Shown here: piece after piece, positions 32,142-41,770 of the stretch | How the letters are laid out: each line of letters opens with the position of its first letter | How positions within the stretch are numbered: position 1 is the stretch's first letter | Source: an uncultured Peptococcaceae bacterium | GTDB taxonomy: Bacteria; Bacillota; Peptococcia; Peptococcales; Peptococcaceae | NCBI GenBank assembly: GCA_949743265.1 | Contig: CATJSX010000096.1 | Span: forward strand, 1-46,133 | Length of the DNA stretch: 46,133 nt | Direction: 5' to 3' | Made by a program: the position numbers and the translations under genes | Notes under the pieces: model-generated | Seen by the model: the letters and a program-made list of their open reading frames with translations, nothing else | Database searches by the model: none | What the model was told of the DNA's origin: nothing

Positions 32142-34226
32142 TCAGCGCTTTAAAGTAATATTACCAACCGCTTGAATCTGGGTGGCATTATCAATTTCAT
32201 TAAAGGACAAAACGATAACGTTAGGGTAAAACTGTTCGGTAATTCGATGAAAATATAACCGCACCACCGGCGAAGTCAAGATGATAGGAATATTCATATA
32301 TTCCTTTGTCTTTTCCAATTGGCTTATCATGCTTTCCATCATCTGCTGAATAATTTCTGGCGCCAAAGACAGATAAGTAGAATGTTCATTTTGTTTAATG
32401 CCCGCAACAATCATATTTTCAATATCAGCATCCAGTGTGATTGCCCGCAAAACGCCATCGTCAGCAAATTTTCGGGTAATTGTTCGCTTTAGCTTCTGCC
32501 GAACGTATTCCGTTAATAGATCAATATCACGAACAGTAGGCGCATAATCGGCAATCGTTTCCAAAATGCTTTCTACATCGCGAATCGGAATCAATTCTTT
32601 TAACAAATTGCTCATAAGCTTTTGCAAATTGCTTTGGCTAATCATAGCTGGCACCACTTCGTCAACCAACGTTTGATTATACTGCTTAACATTATCCAAA
32701 ATCGCACCCAAATCTTGTCGACTAAACAATTCAGCCGCATGATTTTTGATAACTTCTGATAAATGCGTCAGCATAACTGAAAGCGAATCAATGACAGTAT
32801 AGCCATATATTTCCGCCATTTCTTTTTTATCTTCTGTAATCCATTTACTAGGAATCCCATAAGCTGGTTCAATGGTGTCAATTCCGTCAATTTCCATTTC
32901 TACATTACCGGGATCAAGTGCTAGATAGTAATCCACCAAAATCTCGCCTCTGGCAACCTCTTCCCCTTTGAGTTTGATAACATATTGATTGGGATTAAGC
33001 TGTCCGTTATCTCTTAGACGAACCGAAGGAATAACCATCCCCATATCTAACGCAAACTGTCGACGAAACATAACCACACGATCAATAAAGTTACTGCTGT
33101 TATTACCATCAACCATAGGTATCAAACTGTAACCAAATTCCATCTCAATGGGCTCTACCGGCAGAATCGAATAGATATTGTCAATATTGCGGTAAAATTC
33201 CATCTCGCTGACTTCTTCGGGCTCGGGCGCCGCTTCACTATCACCTTTTGTCCCTTCTATCTCTGGAATAATCTCACTTTGTGCTTTTTGCAAACGATAG
33301 CCAAAAAACAAAAGAGCCGACGCCAACAAAATCAACTGAATTTTAGGCATGCCTGGAATCATACACATACACAAAAGTACAATACCGGCAATCATCAGCG
33401 TCATTGGCTGTGACAAAAATTGTTTTGTCGCATCAATGTTCAAATTATTTTCAGATGCTGCTCGCGTTACAATCATGCCCGTTGCAATAGAAATCAATAA
33501 TGCTGGAATCTGTGAAACCAACCCGTCACCAACAGTCGCTATGGAATAAATGGACAATACTTCTGAAAAAGTTCCGCCACCAAACACCATCCCGATAATA
33601 ATACCGCCAATCAAATTGATCAACGTAATGACGATTGAAGCAATAGCGTCCCCTTTGACTAACTTTGTCGCCCCGTCCATAGCGCCATAAAAGTCAGCTT
33701 CTCGCTGAATATCGCTACGCCGCTTGCGGGCTTCCATTTCAGTAATCAAACCAGCGTTCATATCCGCATCAATAGCCATCTGTTTACCAGGCATAGCGTC
33801 CAAAGTAAATCTAGCGGCAACTTCCGAAATACGTTCGGCACCTTTGGTAATAACCAAAAATTGTACCAAAACGATAATGATAAAAATAACGAAACCGACA
33901 ACAATATTGCCTCTAAGCACGAAATTACCAAAAGTGGAAATAACCGCTCCCGCTTGACCGTTTTCTGATAAGATTAAACGCGTTGAGGAAATATTCAGCG
34001 ATATCCGCAATAAAGTCGTAATCAATAGTACTGACGGAAAAATAGAAAACTCCAACGGACCTTTTATGTACATTGTGATCAAAAGAATGATCAATGAGAT
34101 GGTGATGTTAAAAATAAACATCATATCAAGAATAAATGTCGGCAAAGGTACGATAATCAGCGCAATAATCGCGACGACAAAAACGGCTATGGTGTTGTTC
34201 AGAATATATTCCAAAAGTTTTTTCAT
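32142..34226 (-). CDS. flhA: Flagellar export gate protein FlhA
   Basis: FlhA is the large polytopic component of the type III export gate. The 694-aa protein has about eight N-terminal membrane helices enclosing the conserved FHIPEP-type loop (RFTLDAMPGKQMAIDADMNAG), and a large cytoplasmic domain (about 350-694) ending with the LSFNEI segment. Length is normal. It follows flhB after only 7 nt and precedes sigD by 21 nt. Confidence 0.97.
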   Translation of the reverse strand: MKKLLEYILNNTIAVFVVAIIALIIVPLPTFILDMMFIFNITISLIILLITMYIKGPLEFSIFPSVLLITTLLRISLNISSTRLILSENGQAGAVISTFGNFVLRGNIVVGFVIFIIIVLVQFLVITKGAERISEVAARFTLDAMPGKQMAIDADMNAGLITEMEARKRRSDIQREADFYGAMDGATKLVKGDAIASIVITLINLIGGIIIGMVFGGGTFSEVLSIYSIATVGDGLVSQIPALLISIATGMIVTRAASENNLNIDATKQFLSQPMTLMIAGIVLLCMCMIPGMPKIQLILLASALLFFGYRLQKAQSEIIPEIEGTKGDSEAAPEPEEVSEMEFYRNIDNIYSILPVEPIEMEFGYSLIPMVDGNNSSNFIDRVVMFRRQFALDMGMVIPSVRLRDNGQLNPNQYVIKLKGEEVARGEILVDYYLALDPGNVEMEIDGIDTIEPAYGIPSKWITEDKKEMAEIYGYTVIDSLSVMLTHLSEVIKNHAAELFSRQDLGAILDNVKQYNQTLVDEVVPAMISQSNLQKLMSNLLKELIPIRDVESILETIADYAPTVRDIDLLTEYVRQKLKRTITRKFADDGVLRAITLDADIENMIVAGIKQNEHSTYLSLAPEIIQQMMESMISQLEKTKEYMNIPIILTSPVVRLYFHRITEQFYPNVIVLSFNEIDNATQIQAVGNITLKR

Positions 34227-34233
34227 GTTACTC

Positions 34234-35292
34234 TCAATTCCTTTTATTTAATCGATAAATCCAAGCAAACACCTCTGCCACTGCTTGATACTGCTCTGGC
34301 AAAATCTCCTGCCCTATGTCGACCGTATGATAGATTCCTCTGGCTAACGGCGGATTCTCAACGGTAGGCACTGATGCGTTTTCTGCCACTTCAATAATTT
34401 TAAACGCTATATAATCTTGCCCTTTTGCCAAAACAACCGGCGCACTATTGCTTTCTTCTTGATACTTCAAGGCGACGGCAAAATGAGTCGGATTACGAAT
34501 AACAACGTCAGCGTCAGGCACCTGCTGCATCATGCGTCCCATTGCCATTTTCTGCTGCATTTCTCGACGCTTGCTTTTGATGAGCGGATCACCTTCCATT
34601 TGTTTATACTCTTGCTTAACTTCATGCTTAGACATCTTAATCTTTTTTTCATAGTCCCAACGTTGATACAAAAGGTCAAGAATCGCAATGGCAAAAAAAA
34701 CAATGCCAATCTTCCATACTAATCCCAAAACGGCGCTTCCAGTGAAATGACAAACGTCAATAATCGCTAAATTAAACGTATCCGGCAATTGATGAATAGT
34801 ATCCATTACGGTTCCATATATCAATACCCCAATAATGGTGATTTTTAACATCGACTTTAATAATTCTACTTGCGTACGCATAGAAAACATACGCTTAATG
34901 CCTTGCAAGGGATTTAATTTGGAGAATTTAAATTTCAGACTTTCCAGCGAAAAAAGCATTTTGGTTTGAAACATGGTAATGACCACATTGGTCATCATGC
35001 AGATTAACAACATCGGTAAGCTCAGCATCAGTAAGACTCTCAACAAATGGCTCAAAATCGTTCTCGCTTCAGTCATTTCAAAATCGTGCAAACTCTCCGA
35101 GAGGCGAAAAAAATAAACCATCGTTTCAGAGACAAGATCATACATGTACGGAAATAAGAGATTTAAGGCAAAAAACGATACAAAAATAAAAATCGCCGTC
35201 GTAATATCCTTACTTTGAAAAATATTCCCTTTTTTTCGTTCGTCCTGACGCTTCCTAGGGGTGGCTTCCTCTGTTTTATCCTCGTCAGCCAC
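34234..35292 (-). CDS. flhB: Flagellar export specificity-switch protein FlhB
   Basis: FlhB forms part of the export gate and switches substrate specificity from rod/hook to filament after autocleavage. The 352-aa protein has an N-terminal basic segment (TEEATPRKRQDERKKGN), four membrane helices, and the cytoplasmic domain with the cleavage site N267-P268-T269-H270. All key residues are intact. A second, stand-alone copy of the C-terminal domain is encoded at 28220-28567. Confidence 0.97.
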   Translation of the reverse strand: MADEDKTEEATPRKRQDERKKGNIFQSKDITTAIFIFVSFFALNLLFPYMYDLVSETMVYFFRLSESLHDFEMTEARTILSHLLRVLLMLSLPMLLICMMTNVVITMFQTKMLFSLESLKFKFSKLNPLQGIKRMFSMRTQVELLKSMLKITIIGVLIYGTVMDTIHQLPDTFNLAIIDVCHFTGSAVLGLVWKIGIVFFAIAILDLLYQRWDYEKKIKMSKHEVKQEYKQMEGDPLIKSKRREMQQKMAMGRMMQQVPDADVVIRNPTHFAVALKYQEESNSAPVVLAKGQDYIAFKIIEVAENASVPTVENPPLARGIYHTVDIGQEILPEQYQAVAEVFAWIYRLNKRN

Positions 35293-35307
35293 AATGTTCC
35301 CCCCTTT

Positions 35308-36081
35308 TTAGCTGAAAAACTGATAAATTCCACGGCTTAAACTATCCAACAATAACAACAACATACTATCCATAAATTCAGCAATTTCTGGCGTTAGAGA
35401 AAAAATCAGCATAAAGCCCATGAATAATTTCAGCTGAATATTAAGCACGAACACATTGATCTGTGGAATCGCTTTCATCAAAATTCCGACAGCAACTTCG
35501 ACAACAAACTGTACCGCAATAAAAGGCAATGCCAATTTTAAAGCCAGCGTCAAAAGTGTTGCTACAAAGCCGACACAATACATAAACATTTCCTGATGAA
35601 TAACAATATGTCCTGCTGGAATAACCGCAAAAGACTCTACCATCAGATAGATCAAGGTAATATGCCCGTTAGCTAGAAAAAAAGTCAAAATAAACATGGC
35701 ATTGAAAATACTACCAGTTATCGGCATGGATACATTGCTCTGTGGGTCATAAATCTTTGCCATGGCTATCCCTAGCTGCATATCCAATAATTCACCAGCT
35801 ACCATAGCGATTGCTAAGACCCCTGAAACAATATAGCCCATAAAATAACCAATAAACAATTCCTTCAACATAATGATACCCAGTCCTAACCAAGTATCAG
35901 CCTCAATCGTTTGAACCTCCAGAAAGCCAACAGTATAATAAGTCAGCATTATGGTCAGCCCAATACGAAAAGGCGCTGGCACGTTGCTTCTGCCCAGCAG
36001 ATTATTAAAAAATATCATGCCTGTCAGACGCATCATCACGACCAGATAAAATATGATTTCGTCAAGGATAATCTCATCCAT
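35308..36081 (-). CDS. fliR: Flagellar export gate protein FliR
   Basis: The 257-aa polytopic protein has the FliR pattern: MMRLTGMIFFNNLLGRSNVPAPFRIG near residues 16-41, split by the first helices, then ELFIGYFMGYIVSG and an AMVAGELLDMQLG segment. Six or so membrane helices are predicted. FliR joins FliP and FliQ in the membrane core of the export gate. It lies between fliQ (22 nt) and flhB (15 nt). Confidence 0.95.
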   Translation of the reverse strand: MDEIILDEIIFYLVVMMRLTGMIFFNNLLGRSNVPAPFRIGLTIMLTYYTVGFLEVQTIEADTWLGLGIIMLKELFIGYFMGYIVSGVLAIAMVAGELLDMQLGIAMAKIYDPQSNVSMPITGSIFNAMFILTFFLANGHITLIYLMVESFAVIPAGHIVIHQEMFMYCVGFVATLLTLALKLALPFIAVQFVVEVAVGILMKAIPQINVFVLNIQLKLFMGFMLIFSLTPEIAEFMDSMLLLLLDSLSRGIYQFFS

Positions 36082-36103
36082 GCAACTTCTCCTTGAGCTT
36101 TAA

Positions 36104-36370
36104 TTAAAATGTTTTGGTCATCATATCAAAAACACGGTAGGTGAATCCCATCAATTGCTGCATCATCCAAGAACCTGCAATGACCAAAACTAACGCAATA
36201 GCTAACAGCTTCGGCACAAAAGTCAATGTCTGTTCATTGATTTGTGTTGCAGCCTGAAAAATAGAAATCAATAACCCCACGCCCAGCGCTACTGCCAATA
36301 TAGGCGTAGCAACTAAAAGTGTTGTCATTGCCATATCCTGAAATAGAACGCTCAAATCAAGCACTGACAT
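36104..36370 (-). CDS. fliQ: Flagellar export gate protein FliQ
   Basis: The 88-aa protein has two membrane helices and the FliQ core GLLISIFQAATQINEQTL followed by FVPKLLAIA. It forms the export gate helix with FliP and FliR. Order fliP-fliQ-fliR is conserved, with 27 nt to fliP and 22 nt to fliR. Confidence 0.96.
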   Translation of the reverse strand: MSVLDLSVLFQDMAMTTLLVATPILAVALGVGLLISIFQAATQINEQTLTFVPKLLAIALVLVIAGSWMMQQLMGFTYRVFDMMTKTF

Positions 36371-36397
36371 TTCACCTCAATCCCTCATGTGCAGAAT

Positions 36398-37138
36398 CTA
36401 ATTAAATCCTCGCACTAACGTATCAATAAGATAGCTCCAACCGTCAACCAAAATGAATAAAAGCAATTTGAACGGCATCGAAATCATTGCTGGCGGCAAC
36501 ATAATCATCCCCATAGACATCAACGTGCTCGCCACCACCATATCAATAACAATAAAAGGCAAATAAATCATAAAGCCCATCATAAATGCTCGCTTTAATT
36601 CACTAGTCATAAAAGATGGCGCTACCACCGTCAGCGGCAAATCCATCAAATCCTCCGGCATCTCTATATTTGCCAAATTCAAAAATAAATCTAATTCTTC
36701 CGTCTTGGTCTGCGCTAACATAAATTCTTTAATCGGATTGCCCATACGCACAAGCGCCTCTCGACCGTCAATCTCTCCAGCTTCATAAGGTACTATCGCT
36801 TCCGCTTGAATTTCTGTAAATGTCGGTGTCATAATAAATAACGTCAAAAACAACGCAATACCAATCAAAATCTGATTAGGCGGCGATTGCTGCAAACCCA
36901 TTGAATTGCGTAAAAAAGACAGTACAATAATAATTCGCGTAAAACTGGTCATCATGACCAACAACGATGGCAACAAAGTAATCATTGACAATAAAAATAA
37001 TACTTCTAAACTGCCATCTACCGTATTAAGCAAATTATCAATTAAAGGCGCTGCATATACAACCTTAGGGCGAGTCAAGAAAGAAACACTCAAGACTACT
37101 AAAAATCCCTGCTTTTTATTCATCTTGCCCAGCATCAT
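36398..37138 (-). CDS. fliP: Flagellar export gate protein FliP
   Basis: The 246-aa protein carries an N-terminal signal-like helix (residues about 9-30, cleavage likely near VVYA-A). The FliP signatures follow: FTRIIIVLSFLRNSMGLQQSPPNQ (split over about 66-89), PFIVIDMVVASTLMSMGM and MLPPAMIS. Four membrane helices are predicted. The start overlaps fliO by 23 nt but has a good AAAGGAG site; ATG at 37135 is the alternative start. Confidence 0.96.
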   Translation of the reverse strand: MMLGKMNKKQGFLVVLSVSFLTRPKVVYAAPLIDNLLNTVDGSLEVLFLLSMITLLPSLLVMMTSFTRIIIVLSFLRNSMGLQQSPPNQILIGIALFLTLFIMTPTFTEIQAEAIVPYEAGEIDGREALVRMGNPIKEFMLAQTKTEELDLFLNLANIEMPEDLMDLPLTVVAPSFMTSELKRAFMMGFMIYLPFIVIDMVVASTLMSMGMIMLPPAMISMPFKLLLFILVDGWSYLIDTLVRGFN

Positions 37139-37478
37139 CTTGACTCTCCTTTGTTGATCTTAAATTACTACTCTCTTTATACAATTGTGCTAATTTAGTC
37201 TTGAAATTTACTGATGATGCTGTTTCAATAGTCAATTCGCCCTCAATTTTGTCCAGTAAAGCAACTGTTTCATTTGTGACGCCAAGTAAGTATGTATTTC
37301 CTTGAAACTGCATCAACACCAAAAATTTATCTCTGCCAAGCATCGTACGATCAATGATCTTGATCAACCGTCCTCTGCCACCGCCTTGCGCTTGCCAACT
37401 TCCTGCTATCCAATAGATGAGCAGAATAACGCCAATAACAAAAACAAACGCTAGACAAACTGTCAGCACTTTATCCAA
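37116..37478 (-). CDS. fliO: Flagellar assembly protein FliO
   Basis: The 120-aa product has one N-terminal membrane helix (about 5-27) and a small cytoplasmic domain with IKIIDRTMLGRDKFLVLMQFQGNTYLLGV (split over about 39-67), the usual FliO/FliZ motif. FliO helps FliP assemble in the gate. It starts at TTG, with GGGGGA upstream, and overlaps fliP. Residues past about 90 are hydrophilic and poorly conserved. Confidence 0.88.
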   Translation of the reverse strand: MDKVLTVCLAFVFVIGVILLIYWIAGSWQAQGGGRGRLIKIIDRTMLGRDKFLVLMQFQGNTYLLGVTNETVALLDKIEGELTIETASSVNFKTKLAQLYKESSNLRSTKESQDDAGQDE

Positions 37479-37504
37479 TGCGGATTCCCCCAGCTAACCT
37501 TTAG

Positions 37505-37867
37505 CTATTTTAAAATATCGGTAACAGTTTTAATAATACGATCTGGCTTAAACGGCTTAACAATAAAATCTTTTGCCCCTAGCTTAATTGCTTCCACAAC
37601 CATTGCTTCCTGCCCCATTGCCGAACACATAACGACATTAGCACCCGGATAACTGGCTTTGATTTCTTTCAATGCTTCCAACCCGTCTTTATTAGGCATA
37701 GTAATATCCATGATTACCAAATCAGGTTGAAGTTCTGCATATTTTGCCACTGCTTGCGCACCGTCTGAAGCCTCTTCAACCTCACCTAAATTATTTTTGA
37801 TCAGCGTATCTTTGATCATCATTCTCATAAATGCCGCGTCATCCACGACTAAAATCTTATTTGCCAT
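37505..37867 (-). CDS. cheY: Chemotaxis response regulator CheY
   Basis: The 120-aa single receiver domain has the acidic pair Asp9-Asp10, phospho-acceptor Asp54 (IMDITMP), Ser82 in the Thr/Ser position (MCSAMGQ) and Lys104 (VKPF). CheY-P binds FliM and, in Gram-positives, FliY to control motor direction. The gene sits directly after fliY, as in B. subtilis. CheC (and possibly FliY) would dephosphorylate it. Confidence 0.96.
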   Translation of the reverse strand: MANKILVVDDAAFMRMMIKDTLIKNNLGEVEEASDGAQAVAKYAELQPDLVIMDITMPNKDGLEALKEIKASYPGANVVMCSAMGQEAMVVEAIKLGAKDFIVKPFKPDRIIKTVTDILK

Positions 37868-37891
37868 TAAATAAACACCTCAATTTATAAA

Positions 37892-38989
37892 TTATAGTTT
37901 TAATAATTCTTCCCGTCTTAAGATTTCTACAATCCTTACACCAAAATTATCGCCAATGACTACAATATCGCCTTTGGCTATCGGCTGACCATTAACAATA
38001 ATATCAGCAGACGCTCCCGCTTGTTTATCTAACTCAATGATAGTACCTTGAGTAAATTCCAAAATATCTTTAACTTGTCTGGTTGCCTTGCCAATCTCTA
38101 CACTGATTTCTAGTGGTACCGACCGAATCAAATCCAAGTTCTCTGGTATTTCAGTATCCCAGAAATAGCTTTCAGCATCATCAAAGCTTTGCAGTTCTAC
38201 CGGTCGCGTTTCACTATATTCTATCGGCTGGGTTGCAATAACTTTAGCTGGTGCTGGTTGCCGTCTTGGCGGCGGATTTGGTGCCTGTGGCGCCGCTTGC
38301 GGTGGATTTGGTGCCGCTGCTTGCGGCTGTGGTGCAGCCTGTGCCGCTGCTTGCGGTTGCTCTTGTGATATTTCTGGTGCTGTTTCTTCCAGTGCATCGC
38401 CCATAACGCTAGAAATCAAATCACGGGCTAAATCACAAGACATTACACTTAAAAACTTACTGTGAACAACATCTTCAATATCAAAAACAAAATTCACCCG
38501 AACCATATCTTCGTCAGGATCATTTTTGACAAAAGGAACATTAGGCGTTACTTCTACTGGCATTGGCGTCGATATATTAACCGTTCGCCCCAAAAAGTCA
38601 GACAAGGCAGTTGCTGACGCGCCCATCATCTGATTCATTACCTCGCAAATGGCGCTTAAGCCCATTTCATCTACTTCTGCATCAGGATCGGTTCCTAGCA
38701 TGCCACCAGACATGATATTGATGATAACATTCACATCAGTCTTCTTCATGACCATTACATTACTGCCAGAAATACCTTCAACATAAGTAATCTCTACCCC
38801 AACCGCTGGAACCAATTCCATGATCTCAATTTCCGATGCCTTAAGTACCATCACTTCCGGTGTGGTAATATTGACACGTCTATCCAATAATTTCGATACG
38901 GCGGTAGCTGCGGAGCCCATGCTGATGTTTAAAATTTCACCTATAGCAGAGATTTCCATCTCTGTAAAGATTTCTTGATTTTCTCCCAT
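37892..38989 (-). CDS. fliY: Flagellar motor switch phosphatase FliY (FliN-type)
   Basis: FliY combines a CheC-like CheY-P phosphatase with a FliN switch domain. In the 365-aa protein, the N-terminal two-thirds has two CheC-type motifs (EILNISMGSAATAVSKLL and EVMNQMMGASATALSDFL). A linker of about 60 residues very rich in Pro, Ala and Gln follows, then the C-terminal FliN domain (VPLEISVEIGKATRQVKDIL, then GQPIAKGDIVVIGDNFGVRI). The first motif has Glu and Asn at the phosphatase positions. It follows fliM after 2 nt. Confidence 0.95.
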   Translation of the reverse strand: MGENQEIFTEMEISAIGEILNISMGSAATAVSKLLDRRVNITTPEVMVLKASEIEIMELVPAVGVEITYVEGISGSNVMVMKKTDVNVIINIMSGGMLGTDPDAEVDEMGLSAICEVMNQMMGASATALSDFLGRTVNISTPMPVEVTPNVPFVKNDPDEDMVRVNFVFDIEDVVHSKFLSVMSCDLARDLISSVMGDALEETAPEISQEQPQAAAQAAPQPQAAAPNPPQAAPQAPNPPPRRQPAPAKVIATQPIEYSETRPVELQSFDDAESYFWDTEIPENLDLIRSVPLEISVEIGKATRQVKDILEFTQGTIIELDKQAGASADIIVNGQPIAKGDIVVIGDNFGVRIVEILRREELLKL

Positions 38990-38991
38990 GT

Positions 38992-40005
38992 TTACAGCTT
39001 ACCTCTCTTTTCATAGTAATCGATGATTTTGACCGCTTTTTTCTTCTTCTTTACGCCCAGTGCGCCAGTAAACCACGGTTTATCTTCAACGGTCACCATG
39101 ATCGGCATACTGACATTCTGATCCAGTTCAATAACATCACCGACATGCAAAGTTAATACGTCCGCTAAGCTCAGATTGGCTTTCCCCAAAATGGCTTTCA
39201 TCTCTAAAGAACCTTTTTCTACCGACCGCATAATACTACCGCGACTCATTTCATCTGTTGCCGCATCACTTTTTTGATTTTGTTGCTTAACTGCTTTTTC
39301 ATCCAGCTGCTTCAATAAAATTCCCAAACTGTTACCGGACATACAGATATTGATTCTACCGTCTAATTGATTAATCTTCAAGTTCAACATGATGATCAAA
39401 ACAGTCTCGTCAGCATCCATCGTCTGCACCAAACGGGAATTGGTATCAATGCGGCTTAGAGACGGCTCAATAGTAAAATAGTTATTCCACGGCTCTTTCA
39501 TCAAAGTGATGATTTGTTTCAAAACATTTTCTAATAAAGAAAGCTCGATTTCCGTATAATCACGAGTAATGTTATAACCATTGCCACTACCGCCCAAAAG
39601 CCTGTCAATAATTGAAAAAGAAATGCTCTTGGACATTTCCATCAGCAAAACCTGATCTTCAATCTCCTCATCTTCAGGATAAGCAATATTCAAATTCGCC
39701 ATCAGCACCGAATCTTCTAAAGCATTATTAAACTCATAATACTTTTGTTCTTCTATCTGCCCAATACTTGCCTCGCAATACACCCTCAGTATACCAGATA
39801 AGTATGATGCCAAACGACGCGCATAATTCTGATAAACACTGTCAATCAATTTCAGCTGTTCTCGTGTGAAACGCTTAGGACTGCGGAAATCGTATTCTTT
39901 TACCCGCTTTTTAGGGTCATTATCCACAGGATCCATTTCGACTTCACCAGCTTGAATCCCCTTCAAAAGCGCGTCAATCTGATCCTGTGATAAAACATCA
40001 GCCAT
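38992..40005 (-). CDS. fliM: Flagellar motor switch protein FliM
   Basis: The 337-aa protein begins with the CheY-P-binding peptide (LSQDQIDALLKGI), then the CheC-like middle domain with ALEDSVLMANLNI and a YTEIELSLLENVLKQII helix, and ends with a FliN-like domain (ADVLTLHVGDVIELDQ). It forms the C-ring with FliY and FliG. It lies 34 nt after motB, whose presence here displaces the usual fliL. Confidence 0.96.
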   Translation of the reverse strand: MADVLSQDQIDALLKGIQAGEVEMDPVDNDPKKRVKEYDFRSPKRFTREQLKLIDSVYQNYARRLASYLSGILRVYCEASIGQIEEQKYYEFNNALEDSVLMANLNIAYPEDEEIEDQVLLMEMSKSISFSIIDRLLGGSGNGYNITRDYTEIELSLLENVLKQIITLMKEPWNNYFTIEPSLSRIDTNSRLVQTMDADETVLIIMLNLKINQLDGRINICMSGNSLGILLKQLDEKAVKQQNQKSDAATDEMSRGSIMRSVEKGSLEMKAILGKANLSLADVLTLHVGDVIELDQNVSMPIMVTVEDKPWFTGALGVKKKKKAVKIIDYYEKRGKL

Positions 40006-40039
40006 TCATCTCACCTCAACCCCCTATTTTCCGCTTTTC

Positions 40040-40852
40040 TTATGGCGTTTCACCTCCGTCAGGTGCTAATGCTTTATAAACTTCATCAATATCAATATCA
40101 GTCGATGATTTGTCCGAAATATAAATTTCTACTCGACGGTTCTCCGCCCGTCCTTCGTTAGTTTCATTACTTTGAATCGGTCGGTATTTGCCATAACCAA
40201 CGGCAATCAATTTGACCGGATCCATAATATCTTTACTTTCTATATATTCAAGTGCTGCATTAGCCCTGTCAGTAGACAGCTTTCTTGTAGAAATAGTGTA
40301 TTGTGAAAGGGCTGGATTAGTAGCGGTATGCCCGTCGATACGCACCAGCTGAATCTGCTCGGCAATAGGCGCCATTCCTGCGCTTAAAACATCTAAAATA
40401 TTCCTTGCCTCAGGCTGCAAAACCGCACTATCCGCTCCAAAAAACAAATCGCCCCGAAAACGCAAAATAACAAAGCCATCGCCTAAACCTAAGGAAATCT
40501 CTTCCTCCAATCCTTCCTGCTGAACAACCTGCTGCATATACTCATATAAATCAGAAATATCATTGACATCATCCGCTTCTACCGGCGTTTCCGATGTCGC
40601 TAATCCATTCTGATTACCTTCCATACCCGGCAATGTATCGCCTTCTCTGGGTTCTTCATGAATAACAATCTGCGCGGAACGATTTTTGTCAAAAGCCTGT
40701 ATAATCTTTTCCCAGTTTTCTTCTGTAATAGTCGACATGGCATAAAGCAAGATAAAGAAGGTCAGTACTAAAGTGATCATATCGCCATAAGTAGCTAACC
40801 ATGCATCTTTATTCACTTTTTTATCACTAGATCGTTTGGCCATACTGCTCAC
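40040..40852 (-). CDS. motB: Flagellar stator protein MotB
   Basis: The 270-aa protein has one N-terminal membrane helix with the proton-binding Asp in WLATYGDMITLVLTFFILLYAM, split over residues about 18-42. A Glu/Asp-rich linker follows, then an OmpA-like peptidoglycan-binding domain (about 120-250) with IDGHTATNP and GRAENRRVEIYI. It anchors the stator to the wall. It lies 26 nt after motA. Confidence 0.96.
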   Translation of the reverse strand: MSSMAKRSSDKKVNKDAWLATYGDMITLVLTFFILLYAMSTITEENWEKIIQAFDKNRSAQIVIHEEPREGDTLPGMEGNQNGLATSETPVEADDVNDISDLYEYMQQVVQQEGLEEEISLGLGDGFVILRFRGDLFFGADSAVLQPEARNILDVLSAGMAPIAEQIQLVRIDGHTATNPALSQYTISTRKLSTDRANAALEYIESKDIMDPVKLIAVGYGKYRPIQSNETNEGRAENRRVEIYISDKSSTDIDIDEVYKALAPDGGETP

Positions 40853-40878
40853 TCTCCTGAAATATCAACACTCTCGGA

Positions 40879-41673
40879 CTATTCATCTCGCTCACTACCT
40901 GCATCGTCCAATCCGTCAGACATGTTTTCCGGCAAGAATGAGATCAATTTTTCCTCGATTTGTTTGGGATTTTCACCAGCTTGGATCGAGAGTACCCCTT
41001 CTACCACCAATTCCATGCAGAGCATCTCGTGCTCATGCAAAACTTGCAACTTACTGCCTATTGGTGTAAAGAATAAGTTTGCCAATACGCTCCCATAAAG
41101 CGTGGTAATCAACGCCACCGACATTCCTACGCCCAAACTCTCTGGATTAGCGTCGCCGATTTCCGCCAGCATGTTTATAAGCCCAATGACTGTACCTATC
41201 ATCCCAAATGCCGGCGCCAGCGCTGCCGCTCTATCATAAAAACCAATGGTATACTCATGGCGTTGATGAACATAATCTAGTTGCGCATCAAACATTTTAC
41301 GCACACGATCAGCATCATTGACGTCAACAATAGTCATAATACTACTAGCTAAAAATTTACTATCTAACTCAGCCGCCATATCTTCCAAAGAAAGCAACCC
41401 ATTTTTTCTGGCGGCCTTAGCCAATTCGCTAATTTGCGAAATATATTCTGTTGGCAAAAAAGGATCTTTGCCAAAAACCACCCTAAAATGCTTCGGTATT
41501 TGCTTGATGGTATCAAATGGATAGGAAATAAATAAAGCGCCAAAAGTCCCCCCGATAACAATCGCAAGGCTGGGTACATTGACAAAGTCTATCAAACTGC
41601 CACCGCCAGAAACAATCCCGTAACAAACCATGGCGAAACCCAATATAAGCCCTAAAAGCCCGAATATGTCCAT
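40879..41673 (-). CDS. motA: Flagellar stator protein MotA
   Basis: The 264-aa protein has four membrane helices, with ALAPAFGMIGTVIGLINML and VALITTLYGSVLANLFFTPIG (split at 170-205) in the usual helix 3-4 region. A cytoplasmic loop contains the charged residues that touch FliG. MotA and MotB form the ion-driven stator. Placing motA-motB inside the class II flagellar operon, between flbD and fliM, is common in some Clostridia. Confidence 0.96.
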   Translation of the reverse strand: MDIFGLLGLILGFAMVCYGIVSGGGSLIDFVNVPSLAIVIGGTFGALFISYPFDTIKQIPKHFRVVFGKDPFLPTEYISQISELAKAARKNGLLSLEDMAAELDSKFLASSIMTIVDVNDADRVRKMFDAQLDYVHQRHEYTIGFYDRAAALAPAFGMIGTVIGLINMLAEIGDANPESLGVGMSVALITTLYGSVLANLFFTPIGSKLQVLHEHEMLCMELVVEGVLSIQAGENPKQIEEKLISFLPENMSDGLDDAGSERDE

Positions 41674-41724
41674 CGCTATGTCCCCTATTTAAATTTTATT
41701 TTCTTACTGCCTCTGTTGTTGCGG

Positions 41725-41758
41725 CAGTCCGCCAGAAAAAGAATAATTCCGGCGGCTG
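41725..41758. repeat. Hairpin in the flbD-motA intergenic gap
   Basis: CAG-T-CCGCC (41725-41733) pairs with GGCGGCTG (41751-41758) over a 17-nt loop, with one bulged base. The gap of 97 nt is the largest in the operon, so the hairpin could be a processing or partial termination site. Confidence 0.5.
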
Positions 41759-41770
41759 TCGTCACTCGTT

